From: an uncultured Muribaculaceae bacterium | GTDB taxonomy: Bacteria; Bacteroidota; Bacteroidia; Bacteroidales; Muribaculaceae | Direction: 5' to 3' | NCBI GenBank assembly: GCA_910579845.1 | Contig: CAJTWL010000023.1 | Span: 1 to 34,481, forward strand | Length of the DNA stretch: 34,481 nucleotides | Part shown: piece after piece, positions 17,125-25,405 of the stretch | Layout of the letters: each line of letters starts with the position of its first letter | Position numbering within the stretch: the first letter of the stretch is position 1 | Notes under the pieces: generated by a model | What the model was told of the DNA's origin: nothing | Seen by the model: only the letters and a program-made list of their open reading frames with translations | Databases searched by the model: none | Position numbers and translations under genes: made by a program

Positions 17125-18027
17125 ATGAGAAATATTCTCAAAGTCAATAGCGTCAGCGATTTCAGCGGATATCACGGACTTACTGACCGGCACCGGTTGG
17201 TAAGCGTCATTGACTTTGACGAAATTTCGCCCATACGCCACAGTCTCAACCAATATGGCGTTTACGGACTGTTCATGCACAGGAATCTTTCGGTTGACCT
17301 TACATACGGGTGTGGAAAATATGACTATACTAACGGCACCCTGATATGTGTAGCTCCAGGACAGATTGGAGGTAAGGAGGATGACGGAAATAGAATAGAG
17401 CTGGATGGTTGGGCTTTGCTTTTTCATCCCGACCTTCTGCAAGGCACACTATTGGAGAAACAGATAAAGGACTATTCATTTTTCGATTACCGTATAAACG
17501 AGGCTTTGCACATGACGGAGAATGAATATGAAATATTCGCTTCTTTTATGCGTCAGATTAAAGATGAACTGGAAAATAAACATGATGAGGTTCAGGACAG
17601 CATAATATTAGGCTACATTGAACTTATGCTTAATTTCTGCCGTAGATTTTACAACCGTCAGTTCATTACAAGAAAGCTTGAAAATTCAGATGTTTTGGCA
17701 AAATTTGAATTCTTGCTGCACGAATATTTCAAAAACGGCATCCAGACAAGTTCCGGATTACCGTCCATGCAATATTTTTCGGATAGATTATGCCTGTCAT
17801 CAAACTATCTTGGCGACCTGATTAAGAAAACAACCGGGAATACGGCGACATTCCATATCCGTAAATTCGTAATGCAGGAAACAAAAAACAATCTTGCCTC
17901 CGGTATGACAATATCGGAAACAGCCTACGCTCTCGGTTTCGATTTCCCACAACATCTGAGTCGAATGTTCAAAAAATATGAAGGCATGTCTCCATCACAA
18001 TACATAGAATCAATCAAAAACAGATAG
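17125..18027 (+). CDS. AraC-family transcriptional regulator
   Basis: The 300 residues have an N-terminal cupin-like sensing domain (about 20-170) and a C-terminal double HTH (about 195-298). The HTH is recognisable in MQYFSDRLCLSSNYLGDLIK and ISETAYALGFDFPQHLSRMF followed by KKYEGMSPSQYIES. It is transcribed away from the nine-gene redox operon from a shared 162-bp control region, so it is the obvious regulator of that operon. The effector is unknown. A short region without a clear terminator separates it from the convergent AI-2E gene. Confidence 0.92.
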   Translation: MRNILKVNSVSDFSGYHGLTDRHRLVSVIDFDEISPIRHSLNQYGVYGLFMHRNLSVDLTYGCGKYDYTNGTLICVAPGQIGGKEDDGNRIELDGWALLFHPDLLQGTLLEKQIKDYSFFDYRINEALHMTENEYEIFASFMRQIKDELENKHDEVQDSIILGYIELMLNFCRRFYNRQFITRKLENSDVLAKFEFLLHEYFKNGIQTSSGLPSMQYFSDRLCLSSNYLGDLIKKTTGNTATFHIRKFVMQETKNNLASGMTISETAYALGFDFPQHLSRMFKKYEGMSPSQYIESIKNR

Positions 18028-18122
18028 CCGATCCGGTGCAGTTTCAATTCATATTCCAGATATTCTTATGTTGCCGTAATCGTAATATTCGATCATGTGG
18101 AAATCAGGATATATGCAAATGG

Positions 18123-19202
18123 TTAACTGATGCTTTTGCGAGGATTGGATATGTATTTCTCGTAATATGACATTATCAGAGATGTTGCAGGAAGGGCTAT
18201 GATCATGCCTATGATTCCCATCAGACTGCCCCATACTGAAAGGGAGAGCAATATCATAGCGGGATTCAATCCCATCACCTTGCCCATTATGTGCGGTGTG
18301 ATAATGTAATCACATATAGGCTGGACTATAACATATATCAGGAGCGATTTGCCGAATAATACCAGAAATGTCTCTGTCCCGCCAAGAGAATATATCGCAC
18401 AGATCACAGCGATTGCAATGATGGTGATATATTGGAAATATGGTATCATATAAAGCACCCCGACAAGTATTCCCATAGGTATGGCAAGTGGAAGTCCGAT
18501 TATGGAGAATCCCACACAATAACCGAGCATCGCGCATAGAGCCACAAAGCCCTGTCCATGGAAATAATGGTTCATGCTTTGCTGCACATCATGTACGACC
18601 GAGACTGCGCCATCACGATATTTCTGCGGAACAATGAGTTTGAAGCCACGGCTGATCTGCGGATAATCTATAAGAATGAATATAATGTATATAAGTGTCA
18701 TTGTCCATCCCAGAAACTGAATAATTATAGACAACGATTCTCCCAGCAGTGTCGTTCCCTTGGTGAGTATAGTGTTGATGTGGAATTGCGCAAGAGTCTC
18801 TTTTAGCTCCATTGGATTGCAGTATTGCTGCAGAGTATGCAGAAAAGTCGAGAATTCCGGTGAAAGTGGCTTTTTCCCTGTTTCAACATCATGAAGGATA
18901 TTCCCAAGCATCTCAAGTTCATTTATAACGGATGGCAGAAATATATAAATAATTCCTCCGATTATTACAATGACTTCTAAAGGGGTCAATAAAGATGAAA
19001 ATGTGCGTCCCTTCTCGTGTGTCCATTTACGGTTCAATTCCACGAGAGGCTGGAGCATATATGCTATGAAGCACGCCGCAAAGAATGGCAACAACGCATC
19101 TTTCAGGTAATTGATGAGCAGTATTACTGCCGTCGCAATTATAATACCGATTATAAGTTTCATTATCCGGTCTATGTTCCAGAACATGGAGTCATTTTTC
19201 AT
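18123..19202 (-). CDS. AI-2E family (PerM-like) membrane permease
   Basis: The 359 residues carry about eight hydrophobic segments and the family features: N-terminal pair (IGIIIATAVILLINYLKDALLPFFAACFIAYML), amphipathic middle region, and C-terminal PMGILVGVLYMIPYFQY, then ICDYIITPHIMGKVMGLNPAMI with VWGSLMGIIGMIIALPATSL. Family members include TqsA and PerM, with roles in signal or solute export and ion transport; the substrate here is unknown. It is monocistronic and convergent with the araC-type gene. M6 or M14 are possible alternative starts. A short inverted-repeat element lies 45 bp upstream of its start. Confidence 0.9.
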   Translation of the reverse strand: MKNDSMFWNIDRIMKLIIGIIIATAVILLINYLKDALLPFFAACFIAYMLQPLVELNRKWTHEKGRTFSSLLTPLEVIVIIGGIIYIFLPSVINELEMLGNILHDVETGKKPLSPEFSTFLHTLQQYCNPMELKETLAQFHINTILTKGTTLLGESLSIIIQFLGWTMTLIYIIFILIDYPQISRGFKLIVPQKYRDGAVSVVHDVQQSMNHYFHGQGFVALCAMLGYCVGFSIIGLPLAIPMGILVGVLYMIPYFQYITIIAIAVICAIYSLGGTETFLVLFGKSLLIYVIVQPICDYIITPHIMGKVMGLNPAMILLSLSVWGSLMGIIGMIIALPATSLIMSYYEKYISNPRKSIS

Positions 19203-19247
19203 TAGCAGCAGATTTGGAAATTCATCAGAGAGTGGAATCTGAATAAT

Positions 19248-19440
19248 GAAGTGATGTAAACTTTTTGCGAAAACTTAACTAAAGTGAATTTATGTATTCT
19301 TCGAGGTCAATCTTCATCAATATTTTGGCATCTTCCGTCCTTTTCATCGGTTGCATAGCCCGCTATGCTCCCTCTTCAAAAACCGGAATCTGATCAAAAT
19401 CTTAATGAACCTTAACCTCAAAAAAAGTTTAATACACTTC
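19248..19440. mobile_element. MITE-like element with 19-bp imperfect terminal inverted repeats
   Basis: The left end is GAAGTGATGTAAACTTTTT (19248-19266). The right end, read on the minus strand, is GAAGTGTATTAAACTTTTT (19422-19440), 16 of 19 identical. The 193-bp body has a hairpin GCATAG-CCCG-CTATGC (19353-19368) and, on the minus strand, a short open frame (MKRTEDAKILMKIDLEEY then INSL, stop) that does not look like a complete protein. Flanking AAT on both sides could be a 3-bp target duplication. There is no transposase inside, so it would be non-autonomous. Confidence 0.5.
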
Positions 19441-19496
19441 AATATATGTATTATAAAGCTGATTCAGACATAAAAGTTTCCTTTGATTGTTGAAAA

Positions 19497-19528
19497 TTTG
19501 TCTATGTGATAAAAAATTACTAATTTTG
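19497..19528 (+). promoter_or_regulatory. Bacteroidetes promoter of rpsO
   Basis: TTTG (19497-19500), a 20-nt spacer and TAATTTTG (19521-19528) match the consensus. The start site would be near 19535, leaving a leader of about 90 nt. Confidence 0.7.
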
Positions 19529-19530
19529 TT

Positions 19531-19624
19531 CGCTTTTCAAGAAAAGCGGGTCAGACAAGAGAGGTCAGGTTGCGGCTTTTTGAAGAAAAGTATTTGATTA
19601 ACATTTTAAAAAAAACTCTCAATT
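19531..19624 (+). promoter_or_regulatory. rpsO 5' leader, possible S15 autoregulatory element
   Basis: CGCTTTTC/GAAAAGCG (19531-19538 with 19541-19548) can form a hairpin at the very 5' end. AAAAGC (19542-19547) can alternatively pair with GCTTTT (19575-19580). Two GGTCAG copies lie between (19549-19554, 19563-19568). Mutually exclusive pairings in an rpsO leader suggest feedback by S15, as known for other bacteria, though each lineage uses different structures. Confidence 0.35.
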
Positions 19625-19900
19625 ATGCATCTTTCAGCAGAAGAAAAGAAAAACATTTTCGAGACCTACGGTCAGGGTCCTACGGACACAGGCAGCCCTG
19701 AAAGTCAGATTGCGTTGTTCTCAAAACGTATCGCTCATCTTACAGAGCACTTGAAAAAGAATCACAAGGACTATGCTACAGCACGTGCCTTGAAAGCACT
19801 GGTAGGTCAGCGTCGCAGCCTTCTTGATTATCTTATTCGCAAGGATATCAATCGTTATCGTGCAATCATTGCCAAGAAGGAACTCGGTATCAGAAAATAA
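19625..19900 (+). CDS. rpsO: 30S ribosomal protein S15
   Basis: The 91 residues match S15 over the full length, including GPTDTGSPESQIALFSKRI, LTEHLKKNHKDY and the rRNA-binding region VGQRRSLLDYLIRKDINRY. It binds 16S rRNA (h20-h22) and starts assembly of the 30S platform. It is monocistronic, with its own promoter, structured leader and strong terminator. Confidence 0.98.
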   Translation: MHLSAEEKKNIFETYGQGPTDTGSPESQIALFSKRIAHLTEHLKKNHKDYATARALKALVGQRRSLLDYLIRKDINRYRAIIAKKELGIRK

Positions 19901-19928
19901 AAATTCGAGATATTTGGATTTTTTTTGG

Positions 19929-19957
19929 AAAGCGAAGGAGAAATCCTTTGCTTTTTT
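19929..19957 (+). terminator. rpsO terminator
   Basis: An 11-bp stem AAAGCGAAGGA/TCCTTTGCTTT (one G-U) with a GAAA tetraloop merges into a run of T (19952-19957). It is a textbook intrinsic terminator 29 bp after the rpsO stop. Confidence 0.85.
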
Positions 19958-20049
19958 GTTATATTTATGATTCTTTACTTTAATTAATACTTTGAAGAAA
20001 ATCTCGCTGGTTAATATGCTGAGACTCAATAATACTTAAATATCTCTGG

Positions 20050-20466
20050 ATGAATAATGGATTTCGGAACATATTGCTTTGTATTCCATCCTGGATGTTC
20101 TCTATTGTCTGCACGGCGGCAATATTGTGGCTTACATTGTCCCCCAGTCCTCTAGGTGAATTGCATATGTCGTTTTTTGTCGGCGCCGACAAGGTGGTGC
20201 ATGCCATAATGTTCGGGGGGTTGACCTTTTGTATATTGGTTGATGTCTGGCGTAAAAAAAGATTTAATCAGCCTTCCAAAATAGAATTTGTATATGCGAC
20301 AATATCTTCGGTACTTCTGGGCGGGTTGATAGAACTGGTACAAGGAGCAGCCGGTCTGGGAAGGGATGCGGAAATTATGGATTTTGTGGCGGATGGATTA
20401 GGTGCAGTTGCAGTTTCATCAGGTTGGTTTATAATTGAACGTATCTATGGCAGAAAAACAAGATAA
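20050..20466 (+). CDS. VanZ-family small membrane protein
   Basis: The 138 residues have about four hydrophobic segments and the VanZ-like pattern ILWLTLSPSPLG, ADKVVHAIMFGGLTFCI, and the acidic LLGGLIELVQGAAGLGRDAEIMDFVADGLGA. The biochemical role of non-resistance VanZ relatives is unclear; no vancomycin genes are near. Its end overlaps the tamB start by 20 bp, so it heads an operon with tamB and tamL. No consensus promoter is obvious; a partial TACTTTG lies at 19988-19994. Confidence 0.85.
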   Translation: MNNGFRNILLCIPSWMFSIVCTAAILWLTLSPSPLGELHMSFFVGADKVVHAIMFGGLTFCILVDVWRKKRFNQPSKIEFVYATISSVLLGGLIELVQGAAGLGRDAEIMDFVADGLGAVAVSSGWFIIERIYGRKTR

Positions 20467-23400
20467 TGACACATCTGTGAAAAAGAATGCGGCAGGACCT
20501 GTAGATCAGGTTTCCGTTGCATCCTCGTCTCATGAAGGAGGCGGGGACAACGGGGGAAAACGTGCCAAAAGACATTTGATTAAAAACAAATGGATACGCA
20601 GGACACTAAAGTCACTGTTTGGAATATTTGTTTTCCTAATGCTTGTTCCTGTGTTACTATATATTCCCCCTGTGCAGACGTTCGTAAAGGATGTGGCTTG
20701 TAAGTATATTTACAGCTCGACTGGAATGAAAGTTGAGATAGGTAGTTTCCAATTGAAATTTCCCATAGATCTGTCACTTGAAAAAGTCGTTGTTCTTGAT
20801 CAGCATGCCGACACGATGGTTGTGGCGCGCGAGGCAGTGGCGGATGTTAAGTTGCTGCCGTTGTTTCGTCTCGATTTGAAGCTAAACCGACTTTTTCTGA
20901 AGGATGGATATTACAGGATGGTTGCCCCCGATTCTTCAATGATTATGAAGGTTAAGGCGGGACTCCTTGAGGTTGACGATAAAAGTTCCATGAATCTTGT
21001 TAGTAGCGAGATCCTGCTTAACGATGCGTTACTTAAGCGTGGTTCTATAGAACTTTATATGGATGTGTGGAAGAAAAAGGTGCAAGAGGATACGGTGTCT
21101 GCTTCCACACCTCTCACAATCAAGGCAAACAGGCTCAAACTTGAGGACTTTACGTTCGGGATGTCTATGCTTCCTACGATCGACACCATGTATGTAAGGG
21201 CTGCGGATATCACGCTCGACAAGGGAGTGGTGGATCTTGCTGAAAACAAGGTGAGCTGGAAAACAGTGTCGGTGCGCAAAGGTAATGGTGAATACGTGAC
21301 ACCTACTCCTGAATGGGTGAAGGCTCATCCGGCACCGGTTACACCTCCATCCACATCTGCACCAATGGTTATAAAAGGTGATTCTATAAGTCTGGACGAT
21401 TTCAAGTTCCTGTATGCTGTCAAGGATGTAAAACCGTTACCTGGTTTTGATCCATCGTACATGTCTCTTACAGATATTTCCATTTCTATGAGAGATTTTT
21501 ATAATGAATCAGCGAATCTCAGATTGCCTATTACCGGATTGCATGCTGCTGAACGTTCCGGATTGCAGATTGTAGATGGCTCCGGTCTGATAAGTCTTGA
21601 TTCGGCAGGACTTAAAATCAAGGATATAAATATCAATACACTTTACTCTTCGATAAGAGGCAGTGCCGACTTGCCTTTCGCTTTGATGGAACTCAAGCCG
21701 GAGGCTCCTGTTTATGCTGATGTAAAAGTGAGTCTTGGTATGCCCGATATAGATGCGTTCCTGCCCGATTTCAGAAGTTATACGTCAAAAATCAAGACTC
21801 GTGCCCCGTTACAGGCGGAAATATTTGCAGAGGGTTCACTCGGGTCGGTTGATGTAAATAAACTTGATGTAACACTTCGTGATATAATTTCGTTGCGTGC
21901 AAGTGGATATGCAGATAATCCATTGGACATCAAACGTCTTAAAGGTGAAGTCGAATTTGAGGGAGAACTGGCTGATCCGCGACTTGTAGGTGCGTTCACA
22001 GGAATGAAAAGTATAAATGTTCCAGTAATGAAATTGCAAGGCGAGGCAACTGCCGATCGTGAAAATTATACAGCTGATTTTGATTTGCAGACAACTGAGG
22101 GAGATATCGCAGGAAACGGTAGAGTAGGCATAAACTCGGAGAAATATACAGTTGATGTCGATATCCACGGTTTTGACGTTTCGAAGATTATGCCCGAGGT
22201 CGGCGTCGGCAAGGTAACGGCAAGTATCTATGCCGATGGAAGCGGATTCAATCCGTTAAGCGGCAGGTCTGTAACAAATGCTTCCGTAAATATCGACAAT
22301 ATAATTTACCGGCATAAATCATATAAGAATATCAGAGCTGATGTCACACTTCATCCAGATGGTGTTCTTGAATTGTCGGCAAACTCCCTCAATCCCGGTC
22401 TCGATTTTCAGGTTGATGGAAATGGAATGATCAAGCCGGACGATTATAAATTTGATCTTCAGGCAAAAATGAGAGACATAGATCTAATGCAGATTGGATT
22501 GTCGGAGACTATGAACTCAGGAAAAGGAATTGTATCATTGCAGGGGTCTGCCAGCCCTGAAAAATGGATTTATGATGTAAAGCTGAAGGTTGAGGATTTC
22601 GACTGGAATCTTCCCAATCAATATATCCATATACCTACAGGTGTGACAGCAAGCCTTAAAGCTGATAAATTCATGACAGATATCACTATGGACACGTATA
22701 TGGCAGATGCCACTTTCCACAGTGATAAGGGTCTTGAGGATCTGATCTCCGGATTCGGGAAAGTATCCGAAATTGTGCAGTCGCAAATAAAGGAGAAGAG
22801 TCTGGATATAGAAACTTTAAGTGCTTCCATACCTCAGTTCGATCTTAAAATGAATGCGTCGGGCAAGGGATTGCTAAGTCAGTTCCTGGTGCCTCAAGGA
22901 TTTAATATCGACACAATATATGGCGGTTTGTCTAAAGACTCTCTGTTACGGGGTAATTTATCGCTTTACAATTTTGAAAAGGGCACACTTGAATTGGATA
23001 CTTTAAGGTTGAATCTGTCACAACGCGGTTCTCTGCTTGATTATAAGGTGCATCTTGGTAACCGTCCCGGCACACTTGATGAATTTGCAGTGGCTAATCT
23101 TAACGGTTATCTTGGATTCAACCGTATAGGCGCTTATATCACCCAACGTAATATCAAAGGCCAGGAAGGATATAGGATCGGTCTTGCCGCGGCATTGCAG
23201 GATTCCATAGTCTCATTGCATTTCTCTCCTTTGGAGTCGACCATAGCATACATGCCATGGACATTCAATGACGATAATTACGTAGATTTCAATATTTATA
23301 ACAGGAAAGTTGATGCTGATCTTCAGGCGCAAAGCAACGAAAGTGGAATAGTATTGAAAACGGAACCCACTGAGTCCGGAATCGACAAGCTGCTTGTCAG

Positions 23401-25405
23401 ACTTAATAATATAAAAATACAGGATTTCACGAAGATGTTTATTGGCGCACCTCCGATTGCAGGAGAAATCAACAGCGATCTTCAGATAATGTATGACGGA
23501 AATTCATTGCAGGGCTCCGGCAATATCGGACTTAACAATTTTGTTTATGAAAAGAGCCGGCTTGGTGATTTCCTGGTACATCTTAAAGCCGGACTTGAGG
23601 GCGATGGGAGAAGTGGACTGAATGCCGATCTGTTGACAAACGGACATCCGGCACTGAGCGTGTATGCGAGCCTGCGTCCGGATTCAGTCGGTCTTACTCC
23701 GGATAGTATCGGATTGACACTTAATGATCTGCCAATGAGCCTTGTAAATCCGTTTATTGCGCCCAATGCATCGCTTTCAGGTTATATAAGAGGTAAAATG
23801 CGTATGGATGGCTCTTTTACCAAGCCGATACTCAATGGTGACATAAGGTTTAGAGATGCTTCAGCCAAGATTACAATGGCAGATGCGACATTACGTCTGG
23901 ATTCTGTTCCTGTCACAGTGACAAACAGTATGGTCAAGTTTGATGATTTTGACATATTCGGTATAAACGGAAATCCTATATGCCTTGACGGAGATGTCGA
24001 TCTTACGGATATGTCAAATATACAACTTGATTTGTCTGCCAAAGCAAACAACTGTCAGCTTATAAAAAGTAACAACAAGTCTAAAGCCGATATATTCGGC
24101 AAATTGTTTATCAATCTCGATGGATCTGTAAAAGGTTCTCTAAATATGATGGATATACGTGCGTCTTTGAATGTATTGGGTAATTCCGATGTCACATACC
24201 GTCTGAATACTGTGGCTTCGGATCTTAGCAGCGGATCCAACAGCAATGTGGTGAAGTTTGTCAATTTCAATGACACGACGCAAGTTGTCAAAGCCGATTC
24301 ACTCGCAGAACAGTCGACAATGAGAATCAGGGCCAATCTCGTTATATCACCCGGCACCAGAGCTGCCGTGATCATAACGGGTAGCGGTAACGGTAATGTC
24401 CATCTGCAGCCATCCGGAAATCTGAACTACTTCCAGAATTACATGGGAGATATGAAACTAAACGGTAAACTTACTCTTGGCGAAGGGTCGGTAAAATATG
24501 CAGTTCCTATGCTGTTTGATAAGACTTTCGAGGTTAATCCGGCAAGCAATGTGTCATGGACGGGTAATTTGTTGAATCCCGGATTAGATATAACAGCCAC
24601 CAATGAAATGAAAGCATCGACAAATTCGGGAGGCAACAGCAGGCTTGTCAATTTCCTTGTCACCCTAAAGGCTACCGGTACATTGAACAGTCCAAAGGTT
24701 GCATTCAACCTCTCCACAAACGATGATCTGACGATACAGAACGAGCTGCAATCCATGTCTGCAGACCAAAGACAGACACAGGCAATGAACCTGTTGCTTT
24801 ATGGTCAGTATACCGGTCAGAATACCAAGGCTAACGCGAATTTAAGTGGGAATATGCTTTACGGATTCCTTGAATCACAATTAAATAACTGGGCTTCAAA
24901 AGTGGTGCGCGGAGTAGATCTGAGTTTTGGCATAGATCAATATGAAAAGGGGCAGAACGGTGTGGGGAATACGGAGACAAGTTATAGTTACCAGGTTTCA
25001 AAGTCCCTCTTCAATAACCGGCTTAAGATTCATGTAGGAGGTAATTATTCCACTGATTCATCTGCAGATGAGAACCTCAGTCAGAATCTGATCAGCGATG
25101 TCTCAGTCGAATATGTACTCAAACAGACAGAGACCACTAATATGGCGGTGAGGATCTTTCGGCATACAGGGTTCGAGAGTATTCTCGAAGGGGAGGTCAC
25201 TGAAACAGGAGCCGGCTTTATGATGAAGCGCAAACTAAATAATCTGTTCCACTTGTTTAGACTTAACCACAAGCGGCAAGACAGCGAAGAGAATGAAAAT
25301 TCCGCTCACAATCATGGCGAGGCTGTGGATACTGTCGGATCCGGGCGTAAATCAGAGTCTGTGAATATTGATTCCGTTGCAGGAAAGGAGGGGAAGCATG
25401 AATAG
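20447..25405 (+). CDS. tamB: TamB/AsmA-like translocation and assembly protein
   Basis: The ATG at 20447 gives 1652 residues; the frame also opens at a TTG at 20435, but the ATG is preferred. Residues 1-50 form a cytoplasmic charged tail, one TM follows (about 57-78), then a very long repetitive beta-rich periplasmic region (beta-taco groove). The C-terminal TamB domain (DUF490) contains GSVKYAVPMLFDKTFEVNP, LLLYGQYTGQNTKAN and the late strands LKIHVGGNYSTDSSADEN. In Proteobacteria TamB bridges inner and outer membranes and moves phospholipids; the same is likely here with the TamL partner encoded next. The C-terminal tail after about 1600 is hydrophilic and unusual. The stop overlaps tamL by 8 bp. 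Confidence 0.93.
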   Translation: MAEKQDNDTSVKKNAAGPVDQVSVASSSHEGGGDNGGKRAKRHLIKNKWIRRTLKSLFGIFVFLMLVPVLLYIPPVQTFVKDVACKYIYSSTGMKVEIGSFQLKFPIDLSLEKVVVLDQHADTMVVAREAVADVKLLPLFRLDLKLNRLFLKDGYYRMVAPDSSMIMKVKAGLLEVDDKSSMNLVSSEILLNDALLKRGSIELYMDVWKKKVQEDTVSASTPLTIKANRLKLEDFTFGMSMLPTIDTMYVRAADITLDKGVVDLAENKVSWKTVSVRKGNGEYVTPTPEWVKAHPAPVTPPSTSAPMVIKGDSISLDDFKFLYAVKDVKPLPGFDPSYMSLTDISISMRDFYNESANLRLPITGLHAAERSGLQIVDGSGLISLDSAGLKIKDININTLYSSIRGSADLPFALMELKPEAPVYADVKVSLGMPDIDAFLPDFRSYTSKIKTRAPLQAEIFAEGSLGSVDVNKLDVTLRDIISLRASGYADNPLDIKRLKGEVEFEGELADPRLVGAFTGMKSINVPVMKLQGEATADRENYTADFDLQTTEGDIAGNGRVGINSEKYTVDVDIHGFDVSKIMPEVGVGKVTASIYADGSGFNPLSGRSVTNASVNIDNIIYRHKSYKNIRADVTLHPDGVLELSANSLNPGLDFQVDGNGMIKPDDYKFDLQAKMRDIDLMQIGLSETMNSGKGIVSLQGSASPEKWIYDVKLKVEDFDWNLPNQYIHIPTGVTASLKADKFMTDITMDTYMADATFHSDKGLEDLISGFGKVSEIVQSQIKEKSLDIETLSASIPQFDLKMNASGKGLLSQFLVPQGFNIDTIYGGLSKDSLLRGNLSLYNFEKGTLELDTLRLNLSQRGSLLDYKVHLGNRPGTLDEFAVANLNGYLGFNRIGAYITQRNIKGQEGYRIGLAAALQDSIVSLHFSPLESTIAYMPWTFNDDNYVDFNIYNRKVDADLQAQSNESGIVLKTEPTESGIDKLLVRLNNIKIQDFTKMFIGAPPIAGEINSDLQIMYDGNSLQGSGNIGLNNFVYEKSRLGDFLVHLKAGLEGDGRSGLNADLLTNGHPALSVYASLRPDSVGLTPDSIGLTLNDLPMSLVNPFIAPNASLSGYIRGKMRMDGSFTKPILNGDIRFRDASAKITMADATLRLDSVPVTVTNSMVKFDDFDIFGINGNPICLDGDVDLTDMSNIQLDLSAKANNCQLIKSNNKSKADIFGKLFINLDGSVKGSLNMMDIRASLNVLGNSDVTYRLNTVASDLSSGSNSNVVKFVNFNDTTQVVKADSLAEQSTMRIRANLVISPGTRAAVIITGSGNGNVHLQPSGNLNYFQNYMGDMKLNGKLTLGEGSVKYAVPMLFDKTFEVNPASNVSWTGNLLNPGLDITATNEMKASTNSGGNSRLVNFLVTLKATGTLNSPKVAFNLSTNDDLTIQNELQSMSADQRQTQAMNLLLYGQYTGQNTKANANLSGNMLYGFLESQLNNWASKVVRGVDLSFGIDQYEKGQNGVGNTETSYSYQVSKSLFNNRLKIHVGGNYSTDSSADENLSQNLISDVSVEYVLKQTETTNMAVRIFRHTGFESILEGEVTETGAGFMMKRKLNNLFHLFRLNHKRQDSEENENSAHNHGEAVDTVGSGRKSESVNIDSVAGKEGKHE